A stretch of 64,000 nt of DNA. Origin: Photobacterium lipolyticum (GTDB lineage Bacteria > Pseudomonadota > Gammaproteobacteria > Enterobacterales > Vibrionaceae). Both the position numbers and the translations under genes were made by a program. Positions within the stretch are counted from its first letter, which is position 1. The number at the start of each line of letters is the position of its first letter. Location: assembly GCF_003026475.1 (NCBI RefSeq), contig NZ_PYMC01000011.1, forward strand, positions 1 to 64,000, read 5' to 3'. The notes beneath the pieces are model-generated. The model made no database searches. It was not told the DNA's origin and worked only from the letters and a program-made list of their open reading frames with translations. Of this stretch, positions 1-7,904 are shown in pieces.

Positions 1-120
1 TTGTCTGGCGACCATAGCGCTGTGGCCCCACCTGATCCCATGCCGAACTCAGAAGTGAAACGCAGTAGCGCCGATGGTAGTGTGGGGTCTCCCCATGTGA
101 GAGTAGGTCATCGCCAGGCG
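1..120 (+). rRNA. rrf: 5S ribosomal RNA (end of an rRNA operon)
   Basis: The sequence matches the gammaproteobacterial 5S rRNA over its length, including the conserved block CATGCCGAACTCAGAAGTGA. The terminal stem forms between bases 2-11 and 111-120. The 16S and 23S genes should lie upstream, outside the window. It is followed on the same strand by tRNA-Asp and tRNA-Trp, the usual distal tRNAs of one kind of rRNA operon. The ends are uncertain by one or two bases. Confidence 0.95.
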
Positions 121-150
121 CCAAATTGCTTTATGCTGAATAGACACTGC

Positions 151-227
151 GGAGTGGTAGTTCAGTTGGTTAGAATACCGGCCTGTCACGCCGGGGGTCG
201 CGGGTTCGAGTCCCGTCCACTCCGCCA
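151..227 (+). tRNA. tRNA-Asp (GTC)
   Basis: A 77-nt cloverleaf with acceptor GGAGTGG pairing with CCACTCC, anticodon GTC at 185-187, T-arm GGTTCGAGTC and an encoded 3' CCA. It is the first distal tRNA of the rRNA operon, 30 bp after the 5S gene. Confidence 0.97.
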
Positions 228-265
228 CTTATTTAGAGTTGTATCGCTCTTTAAACTGATACGAT

Positions 266-342
<77 letters not shown>

Positions 343-351
343 TCTTCGAAA

Positions 352-379
352 GCCTCAGCAGAAATGCTGGGGCCTTTTT
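352..379 (+). terminator. Intrinsic terminator of the rRNA operon
   Basis: A 9-bp stem (GCCTCAGCA / TGCTGGGGC, one G-T pair) with GAAA tetraloop is followed by five T residues. It lies 9 bp after the tRNA-Trp CCA end. Confidence 0.88.
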
Positions 380-383
380 CGTT

Positions 384-467
384 GTATAGCTCCAATTGGC
401 ATAGCAGCGGATTCCCCTAATACCAAGACAGCGCGTGTTGGGAGTTCGAATCTCTCCACCCCTGCCA
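384..467 (+). pseudogene. Degenerate duplicate of tRNA-Trp
   Basis: This stretch repeats the preceding tRNA-Trp from the D-arm through the CCA end. It has lost the 5' acceptor strand, has a changed D-stem (ATAGC for AGAGC), and the anticodon loop is replaced by a longer unrelated segment containing CTAATACCAAGACAG. The T-arm and 3' acceptor strand are intact. It cannot fold as a functional tRNA. The copy also carries the downstream terminator, so the unit tRNA-Trp plus terminator was duplicated in tandem at a period of 125 bp and then decayed. Confidence 0.85.
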
Positions 468-476
468 TCTTCGAAA

Positions 477-503
477 GCCTCAGCAGAAATGCTGGGGCTT
501 TTT
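477..503 (+). terminator. Second copy of the rRNA-operon terminator
   Basis: The same stem and GAAA loop as the terminator at 352-379, with a five-T tail. It was duplicated together with the decayed tRNA-Trp and gives the operon a back-up terminator. Confidence 0.82.
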
Positions 504-604
504 CCGTTTATTCCTTTCCCAACTTATCCAGCTCTTCTATCACGACAGTGGTATGATTTCTGATATCAGTGTGTTTATACCTATAACAGTCGGAAATAAT
601 CGAG

Positions 605-1447
605 ATGAAGCGTGGGCTTAAGTTTTTTGTTGGTGCTTGCACCCTTGTAACAAGCATTGGATTAGGGTTTATTTCCTGGTCATTTGATGTTGCCAAGGCG
701 CCGGAAGTAACGGCAGATATCGCGAAACCCAATTATTCCTATCATTGTATTGATGGTGCCTCCGACCAACCTTTAGACCAAGATGGTATATTGACTGTTT
801 CTGTCTGGAATATCTACAAACAGCAACGAGAGAATTGGCATCAGGCGATGGAATTGTTTACGGCAGATAGTGAACTGGTCTTATTGCAAGAAGCGAGTTT
901 AAATTCGTCATTAAAGGACTATTTAGATGCATCGCAATGGCAAGTGACGATGGCAAATGCTTTTAAATTCTTAAATACGTCTGCCGGCGTTATGAATCTG
1001 TCGTCTGTCGAAGCCATTGAAACGTGTGCTTATCTTGCTATGGAGCCCTGGCTGAGGTTACCTAAATCAGCCCTGCTGGCTCGTTTTTCTCTGTCTAATG
1101 GCCAGACTCTGGCTGTCGTTAACCTGCATGGTGTGAATTTTACGTTTGGACTGGATGAATATAAGGCACAAATGGACCGCCTTGGAGCAGTACTTGCTAA
1201 ACATCAAGGGCCAGTGATTTTGGCGGGAGATTTTAATAGCTGGAGACAAGGCCGGATCGATATTGTTAGAAATTTTGCTGAAGGCTTGCGGCTGAACGCC
1301 GTGGTGTTGAGAAAAGATCAGCGGAGTACGGTACTGGGCAAGCCACTTGACCATCTTTATTACAGAGGGTTGAGGTTAATCAAAGCAGAGGCCCCAAAAA
1401 CGGAAGCCTCTGATCATAATCCAATTATTGCGACATTCAGGCTGTAA
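605..1447 (+). CDS. Endonuclease/exonuclease/phosphatase family protein (YafD-like)
   Basis: A 280-residue protein with an N-terminal hydrophobic segment (about residues 5-25) that is probably a membrane anchor. It is followed by the EEP fold: VSVWNIYK (strand with the catalytic Asn), LLQEAS (metal-binding Glu), GDFNSWR (catalytic Asp-x-Asn), LDHLYY and the terminal SDHNPI. These residues are those expected of a metal-dependent phosphodiesterase. The substrate is unknown. The position after 5S-tRNA-Asp matches E. coli yafD. Its last 11 bases overlap the end of the convergent Yip1 gene. Confidence 0.85.
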   Translation: MKRGLKFFVGACTLVTSIGLGFISWSFDVAKAPEVTADIAKPNYSYHCIDGASDQPLDQDGILTVSVWNIYKQQRENWHQAMELFTADSELVLLQEASLNSSLKDYLDASQWQVTMANAFKFLNTSAGVMNLSSVEAIETCAYLAMEPWLRLPKSALLARFSLSNGQTLAVVNLHGVNFTFGLDEYKAQMDRLGAVLAKHQGPVILAGDFNSWRQGRIDIVRNFAEGLRLNAVVLRKDQRSTVLGKPLDHLYYRGLRLIKAEAPKTEASDHNPIIATFRL

Positions 1448-2126
1448 TAATCATTATCGGCCAGATAATCAAAGTGAGTATCCAGGGTAGGATGGCAATG
1501 ATAATCGCCTTAGCACGGTCAAAGTCTGTCCAGGCACCTACTGCCGCATAGGTCAGCGCGATGTACCAAGGTGCCAATAGAGGTATTGTGGTGGCAAACG
1601 GTGACCATGGATGGTTGAGTGGCAGTTTTAATAATCCGTTCAAACTATTCAGGTCGGCGGCATTAGGCAAAATGTCACTTGGGTTAAACATGATATTAGT
1701 ATAACTGGCAACATCACCGATGATTGCGGGCAGCATAATAAAGCATGATGCTGCAAGCCATTTACCGAAGCTGTGTTGATAGCTGTTTGCTTTGGTCGCT
1801 AGATTTAACCAAAGGGCCAGCACAAAAATACAAGCTGTTCGGCCTAAAATGTCACTGAAGACCTCACCAGCGAGTAAAACCTCTTTAGTCAGCCAAGCTT
1901 CCTGAACGTCTTGCTCAACATTTGATAATTGAACAGTCAGCTCCTGCTGTAGCCATGCCATATTGACATGATCAAAGTATGTTCCCCAAAGGATAAAAGA
2001 GCCTAAGAGAATGACTAAATAAGGAAGAATCGCCCACTTAGGGCGTTCGTGTACTGCAGCAAAGCAGTCAATGGGTGATCGGAACAGATCCCATAAAGCG
2101 ATTAATGGGTTTTTTGACGGTGTCAT
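1437..2126 (-). CDS. Yip1-family integral membrane protein
   Basis: A 229-residue protein with about five hydrophobic segments and the N-terminal pattern LWDLFRSPIDCFAAV typical of bacterial YIP1-domain proteins. No catalytic residues are apparent and the function is unknown. It is the second gene of a two-gene minus-strand unit with mltD: its ATG overlaps the mltD stop by 4 bases (ATGA), suggesting translational coupling. Family assignment rests on the overall hydrophobic pattern and on recall of the same pairing in related genomes. Confidence 0.7.
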   Translation of the reverse strand: MTPSKNPLIALWDLFRSPIDCFAAVHERPKWAILPYLVILLGSFILWGTYFDHVNMAWLQQELTVQLSNVEQDVQEAWLTKEVLLAGEVFSDILGRTACIFVLALWLNLATKANSYQHSFGKWLAASCFIMLPAIIGDVASYTNIMFNPSDILPNAADLNSLNGLLKLPLNHPWSPFATTIPLLAPWYIALTYAAVGAWTDFDRAKAIIIAILPWILTLIIWPIMIITA

Positions 2127-3691
2127 ACACTTACCTTGGTTACATCAATGTACAATTTCAGCTTTTGTCCAGGCTTTAAATACTTGCTGGAACTGATTTT
2201 ATTCCATTTTACTACATCAGAAACTTTTACTTTATAACGTTGAGCAATTTTACTGAGGTTATCACCCTGGCGAATTTCATAATATACCGTGCGAATTACG
2301 CCGCCATTGCTGCTGGTTTTCCAAATGTTCAGTTTCTGACCGATACGAAGAGATTGATTTTTAGAGAGGCCATTCCACTTTGTTAGCTGATCGATAGTCA
2401 CTTTCTGACTGCGAGCAATGGTCCATAGGCTGTCACCTGACTTAACCTGATAAACGGTTCGGTAGCCGCTGCCATGGCTTTTCTGGCTGCGTACTTGCTG
2501 CGCTTGGTCTGCCGATGGGAATCCGTCACCATCTTTCATCGCGACAGGGATCAGGATATGCTTACCAGTCCGAATACTGGTTCCGGTTATTTTGTTGGCA
2601 CGCTGGATTTGCTTCACTGTCGTTTTATGTTTGGTTGCCAACACGCTTAAACTATCACCGGGCTTCACCTGATAACGGACCACATTCATTCCCTGATGGC
2701 CATTTTTAGCCAGCTGAGTACTGAAGGCATCCACTTTGTTCGTCGGCAGGAGTAAATGGCTCGGACCATCCGGTGCGGTAGCCCACTGGTTATAGGCCGG
2801 ATTCAGGCTTTGCAGTTCAGACAGTTTCAGACTGGCATATTGTGCAGCCATAGCCAAGTCCATCTGGATGCCAGGTTCAACGAGCTTTACTGCAGGTTTA
2901 TTGGCAATGGCCGGGATCTCTATACCGTATGCTTTTTGATTTCTGATGACATCAGCTACGGCATACAGTTTGGGTACATAACCGCTGGTTTCTTTCGGTA
3001 AGTCCAGTGACCAGAAATCGGTTGGTTTACCTGCGGCTTTATTATTTCGGATGGCTCTGAATACCCGCCCTTCACCGGTGTTATACGCGGCTAATGCATG
3101 CTGCCAGTTTCCGTCAAATTTACGATTAAGGTATTCCAATAAATCCAGTGCGGCGCGAGTTGATTCAACGACATCGCGACGGCCGTCATACCACCAGTTT
3201 TGCTCCAGACCAAAGCTGCGGCCTGTTGGCGGCGTAATTTGCCATAAACCAGCAGCTCGGCCATGCGAGTAGGCAAATTGATCAAAAGAGCTTTCAACAA
3301 TAGGCAGTAAAGCGAGCTCTAGAGGCAGTCCTCGCTTTTCGACTTCTTCAGTGATGTAATAAAGAAAGGGTTCGGCACGCTTAGAGACGGTTTTCAGATG
3401 CGTGGGATACTTCAAGTACCAGTTGCGATAATACTGAACCCGCTTGTTGTTTGGGATATCAGTCGTGATTTGCATACTGATCCGTTGCCAAACATCATCT
3501 TGTTCATGAGGCGTCGGTATTTTTTCTTCTTTTACAATGGGCTTAGCAGCAACTATCTGAGCAGGTTTGTCTGTTACCTGTGTCTGAGTTGACTTTACAT
3601 TTTCATTGGTACTTGCTTGCTCTTCTATGGTATTCGTTATTTGGCAACCAGCCAGTAATAGCGCACTCGCTAATATAATTCGTGACTTCAT
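2123..3691 (-). CDS. mltD: Membrane-bound lytic murein transglycosylase D
   Basis: An outer-membrane lipoprotein that cleaves the glycan strands of peptidoglycan. Residues 1-16 form a lipoprotein signal with lipobox LLAGC. The SLT domain (about 120-240) has the catalytic Glu133 in VESSFD and the motifs GRAAGLWQIT and AAYNTGEGRV. Three LysM peptidoglycan-binding repeats follow at about 338-382, 412-457 and 469-514. The start is preceded by an AGGTG ribosome-binding site. The 522-residue length fits the family, though the number of LysM repeats varies between species. The gene is upstream of and coupled to the Yip1 gene, and gloB follows as in E. coli. Confidence 0.96.
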   Translation of the reverse strand: MKSRIILASALLLAGCQITNTIEEQASTNENVKSTQTQVTDKPAQIVAAKPIVKEEKIPTPHEQDDVWQRISMQITTDIPNNKRVQYYRNWYLKYPTHLKTVSKRAEPFLYYITEEVEKRGLPLELALLPIVESSFDQFAYSHGRAAGLWQITPPTGRSFGLEQNWWYDGRRDVVESTRAALDLLEYLNRKFDGNWQHALAAYNTGEGRVFRAIRNNKAAGKPTDFWSLDLPKETSGYVPKLYAVADVIRNQKAYGIEIPAIANKPAVKLVEPGIQMDLAMAAQYASLKLSELQSLNPAYNQWATAPDGPSHLLLPTNKVDAFSTQLAKNGHQGMNVVRYQVKPGDSLSVLATKHKTTVKQIQRANKITGTSIRTGKHILIPVAMKDGDGFPSADQAQQVRSQKSHGSGYRTVYQVKSGDSLWTIARSQKVTIDQLTKWNGLSKNQSLRIGQKLNIWKTSSNGGVIRTVYYEIRQGDNLSKIAQRYKVKVSDVVKWNKISSSKYLKPGQKLKLYIDVTKVSV

Positions 3692-3761
3692 GACACCTGC
3701 CTATAGCCAAAATGGTTGATGATAATACTTGTCCAACCACCTTGGTTACAAGTGACCTGAG

Positions 3762-4520
3762 TCAAAATTCGTCCTTCCATCTTCTCAGTGCGGCAAATGT
3801 CTCCAGATCACTATCGTCAAATGCTTTATCTGCAACAGATTTTTTGATACTTGGCTGATCGCAACGCAAAAACGGATTGACCAATTTTTCTTGTCCCAGT
3901 GTTGATGGAATGGTGCTAATACCTTGTGCCCGCGCGCGACTGACCTGTTCTCTGTAACGCTGCAGGTGAGGGTTGTCCTGTTCTGCAACTAACGCGAAAG
4001 ATAAGTTACTGGTCGTATACTCATGGGCACAGTAAACTTCGGTTTCATCCGGCAGGGCGGCAATTTTCTGCAGTGAGCTGAACATCTGAGCCGGAGTACC
4101 TTCAAAAAGGCGCCCGCAACCCGCTGAAAAGAGAGTATCGCCACAGAATAGTTTACCGTCGCCAACGTAAGCAATATGTCCTAACGTGTGGCCTGGAACG
4201 CCGATGACCATAAAACGCTCGCCAAATAACTCGACCTGATCGCCATCTTCTACCGATTGGGAAATACCAGGGACAGGTTCAGCTGCCGGGCCGACAATAT
4301 TGATCTGCGGGTAGCGGCGTTTTAGTTCGCTAATACCACCAATATGATCATGATGATGGTGAGTGATTAATATCGCCTCAAGAGTAAGTTGTTGCTCTTC
4401 TAATGCCTTGATAACCGGAGTTGCATCGCCAGGATCGACAACAACGCAATGATTATCCGGACTGTGAATCAGCCAGATGTAATTATCATTAAATGCGGGT
4501 ATGCTTTGAACAGTTAGCAT
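3762..4520 (-). CDS. gloB: Hydroxyacylglutathione hydrolase (glyoxalase II)
   Basis: Hydrolyses S-lactoylglutathione to D-lactate and glutathione, the second step of methylglyoxal detoxification in the cytoplasm. The metallo-beta-lactamase motif HHHHDH (His54, His56, Asp58, His59) binds the two metals. Further metal-binding or core motifs are [22 protein letters not shown] and CAHEYT. The C-terminal glutathione-binding domain ends with LRRWKDEF. Length 252 residues is normal. It is divergent from the methyltransferase gene with only 41 bp between the starts. Confidence 0.96.
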   Translation of the reverse strand: MLTVQSIPAFNDNYIWLIHSPDNHCVVVDPGDATPVIKALEEQQLTLEAILITHHHHDHIGGISELKRRYPQINIVGPAAEPVPGISQSVEDGDQVELFGERFMVIGVPGHTLGHIAYVGDGKLFCGDTLFSAGCGRLFEGTPAQMFSSLQKIAALPDETEVYCAHEYTTSNLSFALVAEQDNPHLQRYREQVSRARAQGISTIPSTLGQEKLVNPFLRCDQPSIKKSVADKAFDDSDLETFAALRRWKDEF

Positions 4521-4561
4521 GTATTTAGTCTCCAGCCTTTGAAGGTGTTGAGCAATAACTT

Positions 4562-5305
4562 ATGAAGCCAGCACGCACATTAAAACATATTGAAGCGCCT
4601 AACACCTGGTCACAAATAACAAATGGTGAATGGGCCGCTGAATTACTTCAGGCACAACTCGATGAATGGTGTCCGAAGCTGTTTGGCTATCATATGTTGA
4701 AACTGGGTGGTTTAAGCTGTGAGTTAGCGAGTGGCCATTGTAACATCCAGCATCAGATATGTATTGATAAGTACAACCCTCTGCATAATTTGATTGCCGA
4801 GCCTTTTGATCTACCTTTTATCGAAAAATCATTTGATGCTTGTCTTATTGCTCACCAGCTTGATTATTGCCCCGATCCTCACCGTTTGCTGCGTGAAGTA
4901 GACCGAGTGACGGTTGATGACGGCTATATGCTGATCAGTGGTTTTAATCCTGTAAGCCTTCTTGGCCTAAAGGGGTTGTTGCCATGGAACCGTAAAAAAT
5001 ATCCCTGGTCCGGACGGATGTTTATGCCGATGCGGATAAAAGACTGGCTAGGGGTGTTGAATTATGAAGTGGTTTATCAGGATGATTTCGCGGTTTTGCC
5101 GGCAACGAAACACCGGGCTTGTGCTGCCTGGGCCGAAAATATGGTAGCGGATCCACTTTCAGCTATTGGGAGCATGTATTTTATCGTCGCCCGCAAGCGT
5201 ACGTTCCCGTTAAGGCCGATTAAACCCCGCTGGAAATTACGCCGTCAGTTAGCCCCGATGGGGGTCAATTGCCATACTAATGTCAGTCAAAAAGTGAAAA
5301 GTTAG
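4562..5305 (+). CDS. SAM-dependent methyltransferase (YafS-like)
   Basis: A 247-residue protein of the methyltransferase type 11 fold. The region around LPFIEKSFDACLIAHQLDYCPDPHRLLREVDRV is recognisable as the post-I to motif III part of the fold (acidic residue, then D-P-H-R-L-L-x-E). The motif I glycines are weak, here LKLGGLSCEL. The position between gloB and rnhA equals yafS in E. coli. The substrate is unknown and the annotation as methyltransferase is by family. Confidence 0.8.
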   Translation: MKPARTLKHIEAPNTWSQITNGEWAAELLQAQLDEWCPKLFGYHMLKLGGLSCELASGHCNIQHQICIDKYNPLHNLIAEPFDLPFIEKSFDACLIAHQLDYCPDPHRLLREVDRVTVDDGYMLISGFNPVSLLGLKGLLPWNRKKYPWSGRMFMPMRIKDWLGVLNYEVVYQDDFAVLPATKHRACAAWAENMVADPLSAIGSMYFIVARKRTFPLRPIKPRWKLRRQLAPMGVNCHTNVSQKVKS

Positions 5306-5332
5306 CCAGATGTCATCTGACTAACGGTTGGG

Positions 5333-5803
5333 TCAGACTTCGGCTTGATAACCGACATCGTCTTTGGTCGGAGATTCAGCCGCGCTACGTGCCAGTTCGT
5401 CGCAGCGTTCATTTTCGGCATGGCCCGCGTGACCTTTTACCCAATGCCAGTTAACTTCGATATGACGCTGAGTTTCTTGATCCAGGCGTTGCCAGAGATC
5501 GGCATTTTTAACCGGTTGCTTAGCAGCTGTTTGCCAGTTCCGTTTTTTCCAGTTATGGATCCATTGGGTGATCCCCTGACGGACATACTGACTGTCAGTT
5601 GTCAGGTCAACTTTACACGCCTCTTTTAAGCTGGATAAGCCAACAATGGCCGCCAGTAATTCCATTCTGTTATTTGTTGTCATGAAAAAGCCCGCATTAA
5701 GCTCTTTTTCATGTTGTTTATAACGTAAAACCGTACCATAACCACCGGGGCCGGGGTTACCTAAACAAGAACCATCGGTGAAAATCTCTACCTGCTTCGT
5801 CAT
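5333..5803 (-). CDS. rnhA: Ribonuclease HI
   Basis: Degrades the RNA strand of RNA-DNA hybrids. The catalytic acidic residues are present: Asp in FTDGSC, Glu in RMELLAA, Asp in TTDSQYV and Asp in ERCDELA, with the conserved His in HWVKGHAGH. The frame is open 300 bases further upstream, but family alignment puts the start at [12 protein letters not shown], giving 156 residues (E. coli 155). The upstream extension would run through dnaQ. Only 39 bp separate the start from the divergent dnaQ, so their promoters must overlap, as in E. coli. Confidence 0.96.
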   Translation of the reverse strand: MTKQVEIFTDGSCLGNPGPGGYGTVLRYKQHEKELNAGFFMTTNNRMELLAAIVGLSSLKEACKVDLTTDSQYVRQGITQWIHNWKKRNWQTAAKQPVKNADLWQRLDQETQRHIEVNWHWVKGHAGHAENERCDELARSAAESPTKDDVGYQAEV

Positions 5804-5842
5804 ATTTGGTAGTATTCGTTTTAGGGAAAACTTGAGTCTGAC

Positions 5843-6583
5843 ATGATCGCTACTATGAAAGCTACTAACGAACGAATTATTGTACTCGATACCGAAACCA
5901 CGGGTATGAATATGACCGGTCCTCATTATGAAGGCCATCGTATTATTGAAATTGGCGCGGTTGAGATTATCAACCGTAAATTGACCGGAAACACCTTCCA
6001 CGTTTATATCAAACCTGATCGCACCATTGAAGATGAAGCGGTTGGTGTCCATGGTATTACCGATGAATTTCTGGAAGATAAACCCGTTTATAAAGACGTT
6101 CATGATGAATTTCTGGAATTTATTCGTGGTGCAGAGTTAGTCGCCCATAATGCCCCCTTCGATGTGGGATTTATGGATTATGAATTCCGAAAGCTCAATC
6201 GTTCAATAGGTAAGACAGAGGATTTCTGTAAAGTTACCGATACCCTGGCCATGGCGAAGAAAATCTTCCCGGGTAAACGTAACAACCTCGATGTGCTTTG
6301 CTCTCGTTATGGTATCGATAACTCGCACCGTACACTCCACGGCGCCTTACTCGATGCTGAGATCCTGGCTGATGTTTACCTGTTAATGACGGGGGGACAA
6401 ACGTCTTTAGCACTTAATGCCGGGAGTGAAGAAAGTGATGCTGGTGCAGAAAGTGGGATCAAACGTCTTGCTTCAGGACGGAAATCATTAAAGATCATCC
6501 ATGCCTCTGCCGATGAAATACAAGCGCATGAATCGCGTTTAGATATTATTAGCAAAAAAGGTGACGTCCTGTGGCGTCAGTAG
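5843..6583 (+). CDS. dnaQ: DNA polymerase III epsilon subunit (3'-5' proofreading exonuclease)
   Basis: Proofreading subunit of the replicative polymerase. The exonuclease motifs are present: Exo I DTETTG, Exo [13 protein letters not shown] and Exo [15 protein letters not shown]. The C-terminal tail (about 190-246), which binds the alpha subunit, is less conserved. Start ATG 5843 has a weak GAG upstream; ATG 5855 is an alternative. The downstream gene begins 7 bases after the stop. Length 246 is near the E. coli 243. Confidence 0.96.
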   Translation: MIATMKATNERIIVLDTETTGMNMTGPHYEGHRIIEIGAVEIINRKLTGNTFHVYIKPDRTIEDEAVGVHGITDEFLEDKPVYKDVHDEFLEFIRGAELVAHNAPFDVGFMDYEFRKLNRSIGKTEDFCKVTDTLAMAKKIFPGKRNNLDVLCSRYGIDNSHRTLHGALLDAEILADVYLLMTGGQTSLALNAGSEESDAGAESGIKRLASGRKSLKIIHASADEIQAHESRLDIISKKGDVLWRQ

Positions 6584-6590
6584 GGGATCT

Positions 6591-7832
6591 ATGCTGCAGC
6601 GGTTATTACTACTGGTGATGTTATTACCGGTACTCTCTTGGGCAAAAGAGAGTACAGCAATGTCGTGGCTGGATAACCGTTTTCGAGTTGATCCCACTGT
6701 GGATCAGGTCTCATTTATGGTGCAAAGAGAAAAGCAGAGTAGCGCTGTGGTACTTGTGCGTCCTGATGGCACGAAATACTACCCCTGGCGTCATCCCGAT
6801 AATGTCTCATGGCATGAAGAGCCAGAGATGGACATTATTTCCATTGAAAATCCAATGCCCGGTCCCTGGCAAGCCGTTGGCAAGATAACACCGAACAACC
6901 AGGTGAAAGTGTTATCGAACTTGAAATTAGAAATCGACGATTTTCCTTCCAGACTATATCAGTCAGAAACCCTTAAATTTACCGCTCGGCTGAAGCAAGA
7001 TGGCAAATTGCTGACGTTAAGAGATTTTCTGGATCGCATTAAGCTCACTGTGATTTTTTACGAATACGTTGAAAATGCAGAATTATTGCCGAAGGAAACA
7101 TTACCCGGCCCAATTAAGATTGGTGAATTTACCGATGATGGCTTAGGGCTTGATGAAGAACCTGGAGATGGCATTTTTACTGTCGCCCTGCCGGTCGAGA
7201 CCCTACCGGGAAAATACAGGGTAAAGATAACATCCAGCAACGGGATCTTCTTGCGTGCCGTCGAGCAAGAAGTCTTAGTTTACCCGCCACCACTGACGGT
7301 CAGCTTCATCCAAGGGCGAGATCGCGATGAACCTCACGAGTTAGCCGTAACGGCTGAAGAAGGGGCGTTAGTGCCAGGATCCTTTGCCGCTCATATTGAG
7401 CAGGAAGATCCGGAAGGACACGTTGCGATCAGCCAGGGCCATGCCCTGGCTGATGAAAATGGTTTGCGAATTCCGATTCCGCACGGGAAAACACCAGGAC
7501 GTTATGGCTGGTCAGGTTGGTTATATGCAACTGACACCCTTAATGGGCGGGAGTTGATTTTTAAACTACCGAAAAATCACTTTGCGGTAATGGCAGAATT
7601 ACAGCTTGATAAGAACCTGGAGGTTTTCCGCTCTCAGCAAGAAGCAAAAGCACAAGCTGAAGAGCAAAAGCGTAAGCAAGAAGAGCAGGAGGCGGCGCGT
7701 TCTAACGCCCTGAAAATTGTGCTGGGAAGTAATTTGGCCGTTATTTTTCTGGTTATTATCGTGGGTTTTGTCTGGCGTAAGCGTCAGGTTAAAAAAGCGA
7801 TAGCTGAAGAATTGTTAGTGATCCCAACTTAA
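6591..7832 (+). CDS. Exported membrane-anchored protein of unknown function (TIGR03503-like)
   Basis: About 413 residues. It has a cleavable signal peptide (LQRLLLLVMLLPVLSWAK), a largely beta-rich periplasmic region with Ig-like character, an acidic glycine-rich patch GLGLDEEPGDGIF that may bind calcium, then a charged Gln/Glu/Lys coiled coil. One transmembrane helix (ALKIVLGSNLAVIFLVIIV) and a short basic tail follow. The open frame extends to 6561, but ATG 6591 follows AGGGG at 6582-6586 and starts a signal peptide. I recall this as a conserved Vibrio/Shewanella family of unknown role next to dnaQ. It is probably co-transcribed with dnaQ. Confidence 0.75.
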   Translation: MLQRLLLLVMLLPVLSWAKESTAMSWLDNRFRVDPTVDQVSFMVQREKQSSAVVLVRPDGTKYYPWRHPDNVSWHEEPEMDIISIENPMPGPWQAVGKITPNNQVKVLSNLKLEIDDFPSRLYQSETLKFTARLKQDGKLLTLRDFLDRIKLTVIFYEYVENAELLPKETLPGPIKIGEFTDDGLGLDEEPGDGIFTVALPVETLPGKYRVKITSSNGIFLRAVEQEVLVYPPPLTVSFIQGRDRDEPHELAVTAEEGALVPGSFAAHIEQEDPEGHVAISQGHALADENGLRIPIPHGKTPGRYGWSGWLYATDTLNGRELIFKLPKNHFAVMAELQLDKNLEVFRSQQEAKAQAEEQKRKQEEQEAARSNALKIVLGSNLAVIFLVIIVGFVWRKRQVKKAIAEELLVIPT

Positions 7833-7851
7833 TACCCATTCTCGTAATAAT

Positions 7852-7890
7852 CAGACAAAAAAAGGGAAGCATTTTGCTTCCCTTTCGTTT
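7852..7890. terminator. Bidirectional terminator between the TIGR03503-like gene and fadE
   Basis: A stem AAAGGGAAGCA/TGCTTCCCTTT with a 3-base loop is flanked by an A-run on the left and a T-rich stretch on the right. It can stop transcription from both converging genes. Confidence 0.85.
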
Positions 7891-7904
7891 TACGTCAATT
7901 AGGG

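Noticed and set aside
605..1447. DNA repair exonuclease III
   Set aside because: The EEP motifs are present, but the N-terminal anchor and weak similarity do not support XthA.
5804..6103. 100-residue N-terminal extension of rnhA
   Set aside because: The extension lies antisense to dnaQ and family alignment starts at [11 protein letters not shown].
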